Assembly: GCA_002307145.1 (NCBI GenBank)
Contig: DBTR01000041.1
Location: 8,468-43,246 of the forward strand
Direction of reading: 5' to 3'
DNA from: Rhodospirillum sp. UBA1311
Lineage (GTDB): Bacteria > Pseudomonadota > Alphaproteobacteria > Rhodospirillales > Rhodospirillaceae
Length of the DNA stretch: 34,779 nt
Below, piece after piece: positions 16,103-23,846 of the stretch. The position numbers were made by a program, and so were the translations under genes. How positions within the stretch are numbered: position 1 is the first letter of the stretch; each line of letters starts with the position of its first letter. Below the pieces are notes generated by a model, which saw nothing but the letters and a program-made list of their open reading frames with translations, did not search any database and was not told the origin of the DNA.

Positions 16103-17440
16103 AAGCGTGCGGAGATCGACCGACATCCCCATGGTCTGATAGCCGAGGCGGTTGGGGTGGAGCTTGTCGCCGGGGCCGCCGAGAGTGTTTTCGGGGACGA
16201 ACTCGGGACGCATGCCGCCGGTTTTCGGATCCAGGGTGACGGTGTCGAAGTCGAATACGCCGTCGAAAATCCCGGATGTCCGGATGAAGGCGTTGAGCGA
16301 CTTGCGCTTCTCGTCCTGTTCCGGGAAGCCGTGCGCCGCGCTGGTCGAGCCGAGGGCGGAAACCACGGTGGCGCCGAAGATCTTGATCTTCGGCTGGGTC
16401 GCTCGGATATGCTCGACCACCGCCCGCATCGTCGCCTTCACCGGCTCGGCTTCCCGGTTGCCGTTCTTGCTGAAATCATTGATGCCTTCCAGCCAGATGA
16501 TCGCCGACACGCCGGACAGCGACAGGACGTCGCGGTCGATGCGCTGGCTCGCCGCCGGCCCGCCGGGGAAGGGCTTGTCGGGGCCGTATTCGGCGGGCCC
16601 GGCGATCTGGTTGCCGCCGATCCCGGCGTTCACCACCGCGACTTTCTCGCCGTAGGCCGCGTGCAGGCGGCGCGACAGCACGTCGGGCCAGCGGTCGTCG
16701 CCGTTGAGGGTCGATGCGGTGCCGTCGGTGATCGAATCGCCAAACGCCACGACCAGGCGGGTGTCCGCCGGAACCATCATGTCGACCGCGTCGAGGAAGT
16801 ACCAGGACGCGGTGGCGAACGGGAATGCGATTTCGGACTCCGCGTCTCCCCGCGCTCCGGCTCCCGGCAAGGTGACGTAGGAACTGGTAAGGGCCTTGGC
16901 GTGCCACGTCATCGGGCCGCTATCGCCGACGACGTGGAAGCTCACGGCAAGCTTGCGTCCGGTCAAAAGCCGGGTCGAGGATGGGTCGGCGAAATCCAGG
17001 GCGACGGGGTCGCTCCACACGGATTTGCCCGGCGGCACCGTAACGCTGGGCTTGCCGCCGAACTTCACCGCGCGGTTGGTTTCGGCGATCAGGGCCGAAC
17101 CGGACAGTTGCAGGCCGACGAAGGCTCCGTCGAAGGTGACTGCCTTCGCGCCCATCGCATTGGACAAGCGAATGCGGGTCTGGCGCCCCCACACGTCGGG
17201 GCGAACGATCATCCGGAAGCTCTGGTCGTGTGCGCCGGCCTTGGCGTCGGGGAACGCCAGGCCGAGGTCGGGTTGGGCCGACGGGTTGCCGACCGGGTAG
17301 GGTCCATGGACCGAGCCGGTCCAGCTCGTGATCCATTTCTCATGGTCGTCCGCCGCGTGTGCCGGGAGGGTGGACAACGTGAACATCGAGACGACCAGGA
17401 CGGAAAGGAACAATGACGATGCAGTCGAAAGCCTGCGCAT
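16091..17440 (-). CDS. Secreted GDSL/SGNH-family esterase
   Basis: 449 residues with a clear signal peptide (positively charged MRR, hydrophobic 8-25, AHA-A cleavage site near 29). An N-terminal beta-rich region (about 35-215) includes RIRLSNAMGAK, and an SGNH hydrolase domain follows. The four blocks are present: GDSITDG (Ser236), GIGGNQI (block II Gly), EGIND (block III Asn321) and DKLHPN (Asp425/His428). This matches extracytoplasmic SGNH hydrolases acting on acetylated polysaccharides or small esters; the substrate is unknown. AAGGA is 8 bases before the ATG. It stands alone on the minus strand between the ELM1-family gene and the sigma-54 cassette. Confidence 0.92.
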   Translation of the reverse strand: MRRLSTASSLFLSVLVVSMFTLSTLPAHAADDHEKWITSWTGSVHGPYPVGNPSAQPDLGLAFPDAKAGAHDQSFRMIVRPDVWGRQTRIRLSNAMGAKAVTFDGAFVGLQLSGSALIAETNRAVKFGGKPSVTVPPGKSVWSDPVALDFADPSSTRLLTGRKLAVSFHVVGDSGPMTWHAKALTSSYVTLPGAGARGDAESEIAFPFATASWYFLDAVDMMVPADTRLVVAFGDSITDGTASTLNGDDRWPDVLSRRLHAAYGEKVAVVNAGIGGNQIAGPAEYGPDKPFPGGPAASQRIDRDVLSLSGVSAIIWLEGINDFSKNGNREAEPVKATMRAVVEHIRATQPKIKIFGATVVSALGSTSAAHGFPEQDEKRKSLNAFIRTSGIFDGVFDFDTVTLDPKTGGMRPEFVPENTLGGPGDKLHPNRLGYQTMGMSVDLRTLLGK

Positions 17441-17556
17441 GGCGGCATCCTTTCTCCGTGAAGGCCGGGATGAGCCTCGCAGCGACCCAGGTCCGGCCGT
17501 GGTCCGGCGAGACTATCACCATGGTGTGCGCGGACGAAGGAGAAAGGGCTGGGATT

Positions 17557-17622
17557 CCCACTCGAACGAGTGGGTCTCGACTGCAACGCGGCCGCACGGG
17601 AGGGGGATTTCCCGTGCGGCCG
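17557..17622. promoter_or_regulatory. Two perfect hairpins between the cassette end and the esterase start
   Basis: CCCACTCG-AA-CGAGTGGG (17557-17574) is an 8-bp palindrome with a 2-base centre. A second stem pairs 17589-17601 with 17610-17622 (13 bp, 8-base loop). On the minus strand the second lies 10 bases beyond the stop of the SAF-domain oxidoreductase and may end its transcript, but no T-run follows. The first, with almost no loop, looks more like an operator for the esterase gene. Confidence 0.5.
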
Positions 17623-17632
17623 GACTGATGGG

Positions 17633-19030
17633 TCAGGCGAGGCCGAAGGCCTTGTCCTGCTCGCGGCGCAGGCGCAGCAATACCGACGCGGCGGGGATTT
17701 CCACGTCTTCCCACTGGATCGTCCGCCCGGCGGGAACGTCGCGGATCAGGGAGAGGTGGCTGAACAGGTAGAACGGCAGCGGCGAGCCCGCGCCCACCGG
17801 ACAGGCCTTGCCGATGAAGGCGTCGACGCCGTCGATGGTATGGTGGTGGCCGCCCATTTCCAGCAGGTGCCCTTTTTTCAGGTTCCGCGCGGCGCGGCCC
17901 TGCAGGTCGCAGATCGGCCGGACGTCGTCGCCGCCGGTCGCATGGCCCATGGTCGCTGCGGCCAGCACCGAGGTGCCGGTTTCGACGCCGAGCAGGTGTT
18001 GGGGAATGTAGATCGCCGCGTATTTGCCGTTGCGGCTGATCGGATGGCCCTTGGCTTCGAGGACCTTCCACGAGGCCGTGTCGCGGCACTCGACGATGAT
18101 GAACTCGCCGCCCGCCATGCTGATTTCGTCGGTACGGCGCAGGCAGTTGAAGATGTCGAGGCGTCCGGGTGCGTCGAACAGGCCGCCGTCGGCCTTGGGG
18201 CAGAACAGGTCGGGCATTTCCGCCATCCGCGCGACCGGCGCGTGGAAGGTCGGACGGTCGGGGACGAGGCCGGTGGCGTTGGCGACCACGGTCATTTCGC
18301 ACAGGTCGGGCACCGAGCGCATCGTCAGGCTGGGAACCATCGCCGCGCGGGCCGCGACCACCTCGGCGGCGGAACGGTCGCCAAACCGCCAGTTCGCTTC
18401 CATTTCCGGCGTGGGGATGACCTGCTTCTGGCCTTCGCAGACGATCGCCCGCGACGCCGGATCGTAGACGAAGTCGTATTCGCTCGACTTGCCCGCGCCG
18501 ACGATGGTGAGCCCAAGGGCGCGGCCCCAGCTTACCAGGCCGATCAGCATGCTCGGCTGGTCGCCGTCGCCGGTGGTGTAGACCACGCCGTTGTCCCTGG
18601 CTTTCTTGCCGAGGATCGCGCCGATCACCGAATCGGTTTCCTTCGAGACCATCACCACGTGCATCTTCCGGGAAATCGCGAGCTCTGCGGCGGCGGCGCT
18701 GGTTTCCGGCGCGCCGCTGCTCTCCACCAGGACTTCGAGCGGGAGGTCGGCGATTTTTTCGAAGCTGTCGACGACGACGTTGAGGCCCGCGTCATAGGCC
18801 GCACGCGCCGCCTCGGCGGTGTCGCAGATGCGCACATCGTCGACCGGAATGCCGGCGCCGACGTAGGCGTCGACCGCGCGCTGGACGGTGCGGGTGCAAA
18901 CCGCCGGAACCACCATGTGCGGCATCGCCTGCGCCTGGAACAGGTACGAGGCCCCGAATTCGCCCGCGCCGACGAGGCAGGCGCGGACCGGACGGTCGGC
19001 GGGACGATGGAACAACGACTGATAATACAT
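17633..19030 (-). CDS. SAF-domain homoserine-dehydrogenase-like oxidoreductase (COG4091 type)
   Basis: 465 residues. An N-terminal NAD(P)-binding domain has the glycine motif LVGAGEFGASYL (Gly21, 23, 26). A middle catalytic-like region follows (VESSGAPETSAAAAELAI, VVMVSKETDSVIG, VVYTTGDGDQPSML). A C-terminal SAF-like segment is around 320-400 (IYIPQHLLGVETGTSVLAAA, EMGGHHHTIDGVDAFIG). This is the architecture of 'predicted homoserine dehydrogenase with SAF domain' proteins, usually found in catabolic clusters; it is not biosynthetic homoserine dehydrogenase, which is at the right end of the window. AGGAG is 5 bases before the ATG at 19030. It is the third gene of the sigma-54 operon, 32 bases after the dehydrogenase. 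The substrate is unknown. Confidence 0.85.
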   Translation of the reverse strand: MYYQSLFHRPADRPVRACLVGAGEFGASYLFQAQAMPHMVVPAVCTRTVQRAVDAYVGAGIPVDDVRICDTAEAARAAYDAGLNVVVDSFEKIADLPLEVLVESSGAPETSAAAAELAISRKMHVVMVSKETDSVIGAILGKKARDNGVVYTTGDGDQPSMLIGLVSWGRALGLTIVGAGKSSEYDFVYDPASRAIVCEGQKQVIPTPEMEANWRFGDRSAAEVVAARAAMVPSLTMRSVPDLCEMTVVANATGLVPDRPTFHAPVARMAEMPDLFCPKADGGLFDAPGRLDIFNCLRRTDEISMAGGEFIIVECRDTASWKVLEAKGHPISRNGKYAAIYIPQHLLGVETGTSVLAAATMGHATGGDDVRPICDLQGRAARNLKKGHLLEMGGHHHTIDGVDAFIGKACPVGAGSPLPFYLFSHLSLIRDVPAGRTIQWEDVEIPAASVLLRLRREQDKAFGLA

Positions 19031-19062
19031 GATCACTCCTAGGGATGCGAAACGGGCAGGGA

Positions 19063-20052
19063 TCAGGGGCGGAACACGATCTTGATCGCGGTCTCGTCGG
19101 TGTCCGCCAGGGCAAAGCCGGCCTTGATCTCGGAGAGCGGAAATTCGTGGGTGATCAACGGCTTGACGTCGACCAGCCCTTGCGCGATTGGGCGCAGGGT
19201 CTCCGGCGTCCAGACGTAGCGCTGTTGCCATGTGTGATGGACGAGGCAGGTGTTGATGAACTCGATGCCGTCGTCGTGCCAGCGGCTGATGTTGAGGGTG
19301 ACCGGCGTGGTCACCCAGCTGTAGAACACGAACTTGCCGTTGTGCCGGATGATCTCGCTCGCGATGTTGAAGGACTCGGCGGTTCCCGCCGCCTCCACCA
19401 CCACGTCCGCGCCGACGCCGTCGGTGAGGTCCTTGATGTAGGCGATCGGGTCCTGCGCGGTGGTGTCGATGGTGAGGTCCGCGCCGAGGGCGCGCGCGAT
19501 CTTCAGCTTGCCTTCGAGCACGTCGACCACGATCACCCGGCGCGCGCCCTTCTTCTTGGCGCACTGGGCGATGATTTGCCCGGCGAAGCCGCCGCCCATC
19601 ACCACCACCGTGTCGCCGAGCTGCACGCCGCTGTTGAGGCCGGAATACATCGCGCACGAGATCGGCTCGCCGAGGGAGGCGATGTCCATGTCGAGGTCGT
19701 GCGGCACGGGCTGGAGCTGGAAGCTCTTCGCCATGAAGTAGTCGGCGAAGTTGTTGTTCCAGCCGAAGGCGATGACCTTGTCGCCGACCTTGAAGTCGGC
19801 GACCCGGTCGCCGATCGCGACCACTTCGCCGCCGCTCTCGTGCCCGAGCAGGAATGGGAAGCTCGGGTCCTGGCGGAATTCGGCGGTCTTGGGCGGCAGG
19901 AAGCCGCGATAGAACGATTTGTCGGAGCCGCAGATCCCCATCATGTGGTTCTTGACCACGATGTCGTCGTCGCCGCACACGAGTTCGCGTTCGATCAGTT
20001 CGATGTCGCGGATGCCGTTGAGCCGGGCGGCCCGGGTCGTGAAGGTTTTCAT
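19063..20052 (-). CDS. Medium-chain dehydrogenase/reductase with catalytic zinc only
   Basis: 329 residues. The catalytic-zinc ligands are present: Cys41 in GICGSD, His71-Glu72 in GHESGGEV, and Glu129 in SLGEPISCAMYSG. The cofactor domain has GGGFAGQIIAQ (about 153-163) and an acidic VIVVDVLEGKL, suggesting NAD(H). The structural-zinc lobe with four cysteines is absent: VGDKVIAF runs directly into NNNFADYF. It probably oxidises a secondary alcohol of a polyol or hydroxy-acid. Two ATGs occur (20058 and 20052); the second is chosen since GGAGG is 7 bases before it, while the first is nearly on top of that site. Middle gene of the operon, 29 bases after the permease. Confidence 0.9.
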   Translation of the reverse strand: MKTFTTRAARLNGIRDIELIERELVCGDDDIVVKNHMMGICGSDKSFYRGFLPPKTAEFRQDPSFPFLLGHESGGEVVAIGDRVADFKVGDKVIAFGWNNNFADYFMAKSFQLQPVPHDLDMDIASLGEPISCAMYSGLNSGVQLGDTVVVMGGGFAGQIIAQCAKKKGARRVIVVDVLEGKLKIARALGADLTIDTTAQDPIAYIKDLTDGVGADVVVEAAGTAESFNIASEIIRHNGKFVFYSWVTTPVTLNISRWHDDGIEFINTCLVHHTWQQRYVWTPETLRPIAQGLVDVKPLITHEFPLSEIKAGFALADTDETAIKIVFRP

Positions 20053-20081
20053 TTTCATCCTCCGTGTCACAAGGGGGTGGC

Positions 20082-21407
20082 TCAAATCAGGCCAGCGAAA
20101 TGCAGGATGATCGTGACCAAGGCGCCGACTCCGCCCGCGATCGTCGAGGCGACGCTGACGCCTTTGATTCCTTGGCGGATGTCCATGTTCGACATCGTCA
20201 CCGTCACCCAGAAGCCGGACGAATTGGCGTGCTTGAACATCAGCGCGCCGGTACCGCAGCAGAGGAACGCGGCGAGGGGCGAAACTCCGATGGTGTCGAG
20301 CATCGGCTCGACCAGCGCCGCCGCCGTCATCACGCCGAGCGCGTTCGAACCGGTGACCACGTGGATCAGCGCGGCGATGATGAGCGGGATGAAGATCCCC
20401 GGGATGTGCGCGTGAACCACGCCGTCGGCGATCGCCTTCGCCACCCCCGCGTCCTTGATGAACGCGGCGAGCGCGCCGCCCATCGCCGTAACCATGATCG
20501 GCATTGCCGACGAGCGCAGTGCGGATTCGACCCAGTCGTTCTGCACTTTCTTCGAAGCCCATTCCCGGCCGGTGAGCAGGAGCGCGAACAGGCACCCCAC
20601 CAACAGCGCGGCGAGCGGCGACCCGATGAAGGTCGCGAACTTGGCGATCGGGGTCTTGGGGAACATCGCATTGAGGATGGTGTTGGCGAAGATCAGGACC
20701 AGCGGCAGGATGATCGGCATCAGGGATTTGCCGATGCCGGGGAGGTCGCGGGTTTCCCCTTCGCTCGCGGATTTGACGTATTCGTCCTTCGGCAGCAAAG
20801 GTTCCTTGATCGTCATGCAGTAGAGGGTGGCGGCGATCACCGACGGCACGGAGACCACCAGCCCCCAGAGGATGGCATTGCCGAGCGGCAGCTTGAGCAG
20901 GGCGGCGGCAGCCACCGGGCCCGGTGTCGGCGGAACCAGCGAGGCGGTGACCAGCGCGCCCATGTAGAGCGCGGTGCCGTAGGAGATCATCGACTTGTTG
21001 GTCTTGAGCGCGAGATTGGACACGATCGGGATCAACAGGATCACCACGGTGTCGGCCCAGATCGGAATTCCGAGAATCGCGGAGGCGGCGGCGATCGCCC
21101 AGATCACATGCTTTTCGCCGAACAGCGCGACCGTCGACTTGGTGATCCGGACCGCAGCTCCGGTCTCTTCCAGGATCTTGCCCATGATGCAGCCGAGAAC
21201 GATCACCATCGCGATGCTCTTGAGCGTGCTGGCAAGGCCGCTATTGATCGTGTCCTCGATTTTTTCCCATGGAGTCCCGACGGAAATCGCGAGGATGATC
21301 GAGACGACGAGAATGCTTGTTACCGGGTGAACCTTCCATTTCGAAATGGATACGATCATCAGTAGAATACAAACTGCGAATGCAACGAGTACATAGGTCG
21401 TAGACAT
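20082..21407 (-). CDS. GntP-family proton symporter (gluconate/hydroxy-acid permease)
   Basis: 441 residues with about 12-14 hydrophobic segments. GntP landmarks: GCIMGKILEETGAAVRI (about 76-92), IWAIAAASAILGIPIWADTV, the loop ASLVPPTPGPVAAAALL corresponding to the VPPHPGP motif, VVTGSNALGVMTAA, and the C-terminal FKHANSSGFWVTV. The family imports gluconate, related sugar acids or D-serine; the preference cannot be predicted. GGAGG is 6 bases before the ATG at 21407. It is the first gene of the three-gene operon and is preceded by a -24/-12 promoter. Confidence 0.92.
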   Translation of the reverse strand: MSTTYVLVAFAVCILLMIVSISKWKVHPVTSILVVSIILAISVGTPWEKIEDTINSGLASTLKSIAMVIVLGCIMGKILEETGAAVRITKSTVALFGEKHVIWAIAAASAILGIPIWADTVVILLIPIVSNLALKTNKSMISYGTALYMGALVTASLVPPTPGPVAAAALLKLPLGNAILWGLVVSVPSVIAATLYCMTIKEPLLPKDEYVKSASEGETRDLPGIGKSLMPIILPLVLIFANTILNAMFPKTPIAKFATFIGSPLAALLVGCLFALLLTGREWASKKVQNDWVESALRSSAMPIMVTAMGGALAAFIKDAGVAKAIADGVVHAHIPGIFIPLIIAALIHVVTGSNALGVMTAAALVEPMLDTIGVSPLAAFLCCGTGALMFKHANSSGFWVTVTMSNMDIRQGIKGVSVASTIAGGVGALVTIILHFAGLI

Positions 21408-21490
21408 TTCGAGCCTCCATGGCCGAATTTTTTTGGTTTGATTTCTCACCGAATATTTTTGTTTTCTTGTTTGTCTTGCGGCAAGGAGAG

Positions 21491-21506
21491 AGCAAGTTCG
21501 ATGCCA
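21491..21506 (-). promoter_or_regulatory. Sigma-54 (-24/-12) promoter of the permease operon
   Basis: On the minus strand the site reads TGGCATCGAACTTGCT, against the consensus TGGCACGRNNNTTGCW. Both GG (-24) and GC (-12) are present with exact spacing, with only two mismatches in the -24 box. It gives a predicted start near 21480 and a leader of about 73 bases. The gene just upstream encodes a sigma-54 activator. Confidence 0.85.
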
Positions 21507-21572
21507 TTTCGAGCGGTCGGGATGTTTGCTCGGGTTCTCAAGGCAATGGAGCGGAGACGCGAATGCGTGGGT

Positions 21573-21652
21573 GTTGCAAACGTTGCGCCGACGTTGCATG
21601 CCTCCGGAGACGGCGCAACGGCGCCGCGCCGTCCGTGCAACGCTGGCGCAAC
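21573..21652. promoter_or_regulatory. Candidate enhancer: six GTTGC/GCAAC half-sites
   Basis: Three GTTGC words (21573, 21582, 21593) are followed by three GCAAC words (21615, 21637, 21648). The outer pairs in each group are 11 bases apart, one helical turn. A perfect 9-bp inverted repeat CGTTGCGCC (21581-21589) / GGCGCAACG (21612-21620) is included, and GGCGCAACG recurs at 21645-21653. The array lies 67-146 bases upstream of the -24 box, the usual place for activator sites. Confidence 0.7.
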
Positions 21653-21686
21653 GCCTGGCGCACGGTTCGGTCGGAAGGGAGACGGT

Positions 21687-23750
21687 TCAGGCGGAGTGAT
21701 ACTTGCGCAGGCGACGCCAAAGAGTGGAGCGGTCGATGCCGAGGAGGCGGGCCGCCGCCGCGCGGTGGCCCTTGGTCGCGGCGAGCGCCTGGAGCGTCGC
21801 CTGCCGGTCGGCGTCGTCGCGGATCTCCGCGAACCGGTCGGGTAGGGGGTGGGGAGGCGAGGTCGTGTCTCCGGACCAACCTACGCTCGGCCGCCGCGCC
21901 GACTCCGGCCGGAGCGCGCGTTCCATGTCTTCGCGGGTGACGCGGCCAGGATCCCGCCGGAGCGCGCAGACCCGTTCGGCGATATTCGAGAGTTCGCGCA
22001 CGTTGCCGGGGAATTCCCGTCCGTGCAGAACTTCGAGGGCGGCATCGTCGACGCGGGGAACCGGCATGTCGTCGCGGACGCAATCGCGATTGAGGAAGTG
22101 GGCGAACAGCACCGCCGCATCGTTGCCCCGGTCGCGCAGCGGCGGCAGCCACATGCTCAGGACGTCGAGCCGATAGAGGAGGTCGCGGCGGAACAGTCCG
22201 CGCGCGACCAGGTCGCGGAGGTCGGTGTTGGTGGCCGAGATCACCCGCACGTTCACCGGGATCACCCGGTCCGCGCCGATCCTGCGGACTTCCTGCTCCT
22301 GCAGCACGCGTAGCAGCTTTCCCTGGACGCCGATCGGCAACTCGGAGATTTCGTCGAGGAACAGGGTGCCGTTGTGCGCGAGTTCGAAGAGACCGATTTT
22401 GCCGCCCCGGGCGGTTCCGGTGAACGCGCCCTCGACGTAGCCGAAGAGTTCGCTTTCGAGCAGGGATTCGGGCAGCGTCGCGCAATTGACCGCGACGAAC
22501 GGCCCGTTCCGGCGGACGCTGTCGTTGTGGATGCTCTGGGCGAACAATTCCTTGCCGGTTCCGGTTTCGCCCATGATCAACAGGTTGGCCGACCGCCGCG
22601 CATAGCTCCGGGCGACTTCGATGGCCTCGGCGACCGTGTCGCTCCGGTGGACGATGTCGCCGAACTCGTGACGCGCGACGAGGCGGCGCTCGTGGATTTT
22701 CTTGGTGGAGATATCGTCGCGGCGCGGTTCCGGCACGACGTCGCGGAAGGTGATCACCACGCCCCCCGAGCGCCCCTCGACCACCACCGGCGTGCAATCG
22801 AGGCTGACCATGGTGCCGTCGATCCGGCGGAGTTCGCGGGTGATCGGCCGCCCCTCCAGGAGCGACGACCGGAAGCTCTCGGTCATGAACGGGAACACTT
22901 CTTCCAGCCGCCGCGCTTCGAGATCGCAGTGGGCGAGGGATCGGGCGACGCTGTTGTCGACCTGGATGAAGCCGTTGGCGTCGACGTAGACGATGCCGTT
23001 TTTGACCGACTGGGTGATGATCCGATAGGTTTCCGCCCGGATTCGCTCCTGGCGGATGATTTCGACCGACCGCACCGCCTCTTCGAGGGCGAGGCCGACC
23101 GCTTCTTCTCCGGAGCGCAGGCCGATGGAGTTGAAGCCGTGCAGAAGCGCGCGGGCGTGGGCGGAATAGCCGCCGATCACCGCGTCGCAGCCGTCGGCGC
23201 GAACCTGACGCAGGACATTGTCGAGGTCGTTCACGTCGCGGGGAATGTAGACGTTGATCCGGCAGTCGAACATCCCCTCGAAACGCCGGATGCCGTTGAA
23301 CGCCCCGTAAAATCCGACGAAGGCGATGCTCCGCGAGTGAAACCGCTCCAGGCATTCCTGAATCGAGGTGATCACGTCGTAGCCCGCGACCTCGATCTCG
23401 ATCACCGGGACCTCGGGGCGTTCGCGCTTCAGCCTGCGCGCGGAGTATCCGCGCGCGACGATCGCGTCGCAGAGTTCGATCGGAACGTCGTCGACGGAAT
23501 CCACGGGGACCACGGCGACGCGGTAGGCGATCTCGTCCCGGCGCGGATAACGGTGAAGGACGGCGGCGATGGTGTCGCACATTTCGGGGTAGGGCGCGAT
23601 GAACAGGATCTGCTTCATCGCCAGGGCGCGCTGCGCGGTTGCGAGGGCGTCGGAGGCGAACCCGTACCCGGGCGTCGCCCGCGGCGCCGCAGCCAAGGAT
23701 TTGCAGTCTACGTGTGAAACCAACTCCGTCGAACGCGCCTCGCCATGCAT
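21687..23750 (-). CDS. PrpR-type sigma-54-dependent transcriptional activator
   Basis: 687 residues. A PrpR_N-like sensor (about 45-235) begins MKQILFIAPYPEMCDTIAAV. A PAS domain follows (about 242-340; NGIVYVDANGFIQVDN), then the AAA+ domain (about 365-600) with Walker A GETGTGKE (394-401), the sigma-54 contact loop as GAFTGT (441-446; usually GAFTGA) and Walker B GTLFLDEIS (461-469). A Fis-type helix-turn-helix closes it (650-685, HRAAAARLLGIDRSTLWRRL). PrpR_N sensors bind small intracellular ligands. The ATG at 23750 has GGAGG 7 bases upstream; the ATG at 23618 would begin exactly at the sensor but lacks a ribosome site. It lies directly upstream of, and very probably controls, the permease operon. 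Confidence 0.93.
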   Translation of the reverse strand: MHGEARSTELVSHVDCKSLAAAPRATPGYGFASDALATAQRALAMKQILFIAPYPEMCDTIAAVLHRYPRRDEIAYRVAVVPVDSVDDVPIELCDAIVARGYSARRLKRERPEVPVIEIEVAGYDVITSIQECLERFHSRSIAFVGFYGAFNGIRRFEGMFDCRINVYIPRDVNDLDNVLRQVRADGCDAVIGGYSAHARALLHGFNSIGLRSGEEAVGLALEEAVRSVEIIRQERIRAETYRIITQSVKNGIVYVDANGFIQVDNSVARSLAHCDLEARRLEEVFPFMTESFRSSLLEGRPITRELRRIDGTMVSLDCTPVVVEGRSGGVVITFRDVVPEPRRDDISTKKIHERRLVARHEFGDIVHRSDTVAEAIEVARSYARRSANLLIMGETGTGKELFAQSIHNDSVRRNGPFVAVNCATLPESLLESELFGYVEGAFTGTARGGKIGLFELAHNGTLFLDEISELPIGVQGKLLRVLQEQEVRRIGADRVIPVNVRVISATNTDLRDLVARGLFRRDLLYRLDVLSMWLPPLRDRGNDAAVLFAHFLNRDCVRDDMPVPRVDDAALEVLHGREFPGNVRELSNIAERVCALRRDPGRVTREDMERALRPESARRPSVGWSGDTTSPPHPLPDRFAEIRDDADRQATLQALAATKGHRAAAARLLGIDRSTLWRRLRKYHSA

Positions 23751-23846
23751 TTCGCCGCCTCCGCATGCTTCCGCATGATCGGAGCACGGTCGCGCGCCGG
23801 AAGAAAGCAGTTTTCGCGAGCGGGTGGGGGCGTCGCGGGAGGCCTG

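Noticed and set aside
17633..19030. SAF-domain protein as biosynthetic homoserine dehydrogenase
   Set aside because: A canonical hom gene is at 34165, and this protein has the SAF architecture and catabolic-type neighbours.
19031..19978. Upstream extension of the SAF-domain oxidoreductase frame over the dehydrogenase gene
   Set aside because: Same strand but different frame from a clear dehydrogenase. The ATG at 19030 has AGGAG and the NAD-binding motif follows at once, so it is not a fusion protein.
20053..20595. Upstream extension of the dehydrogenase frame into the permease gene
   Set aside because: The permease frame there encodes continuous membrane segments. The dehydrogenase starts at 20052 with GGAGG.
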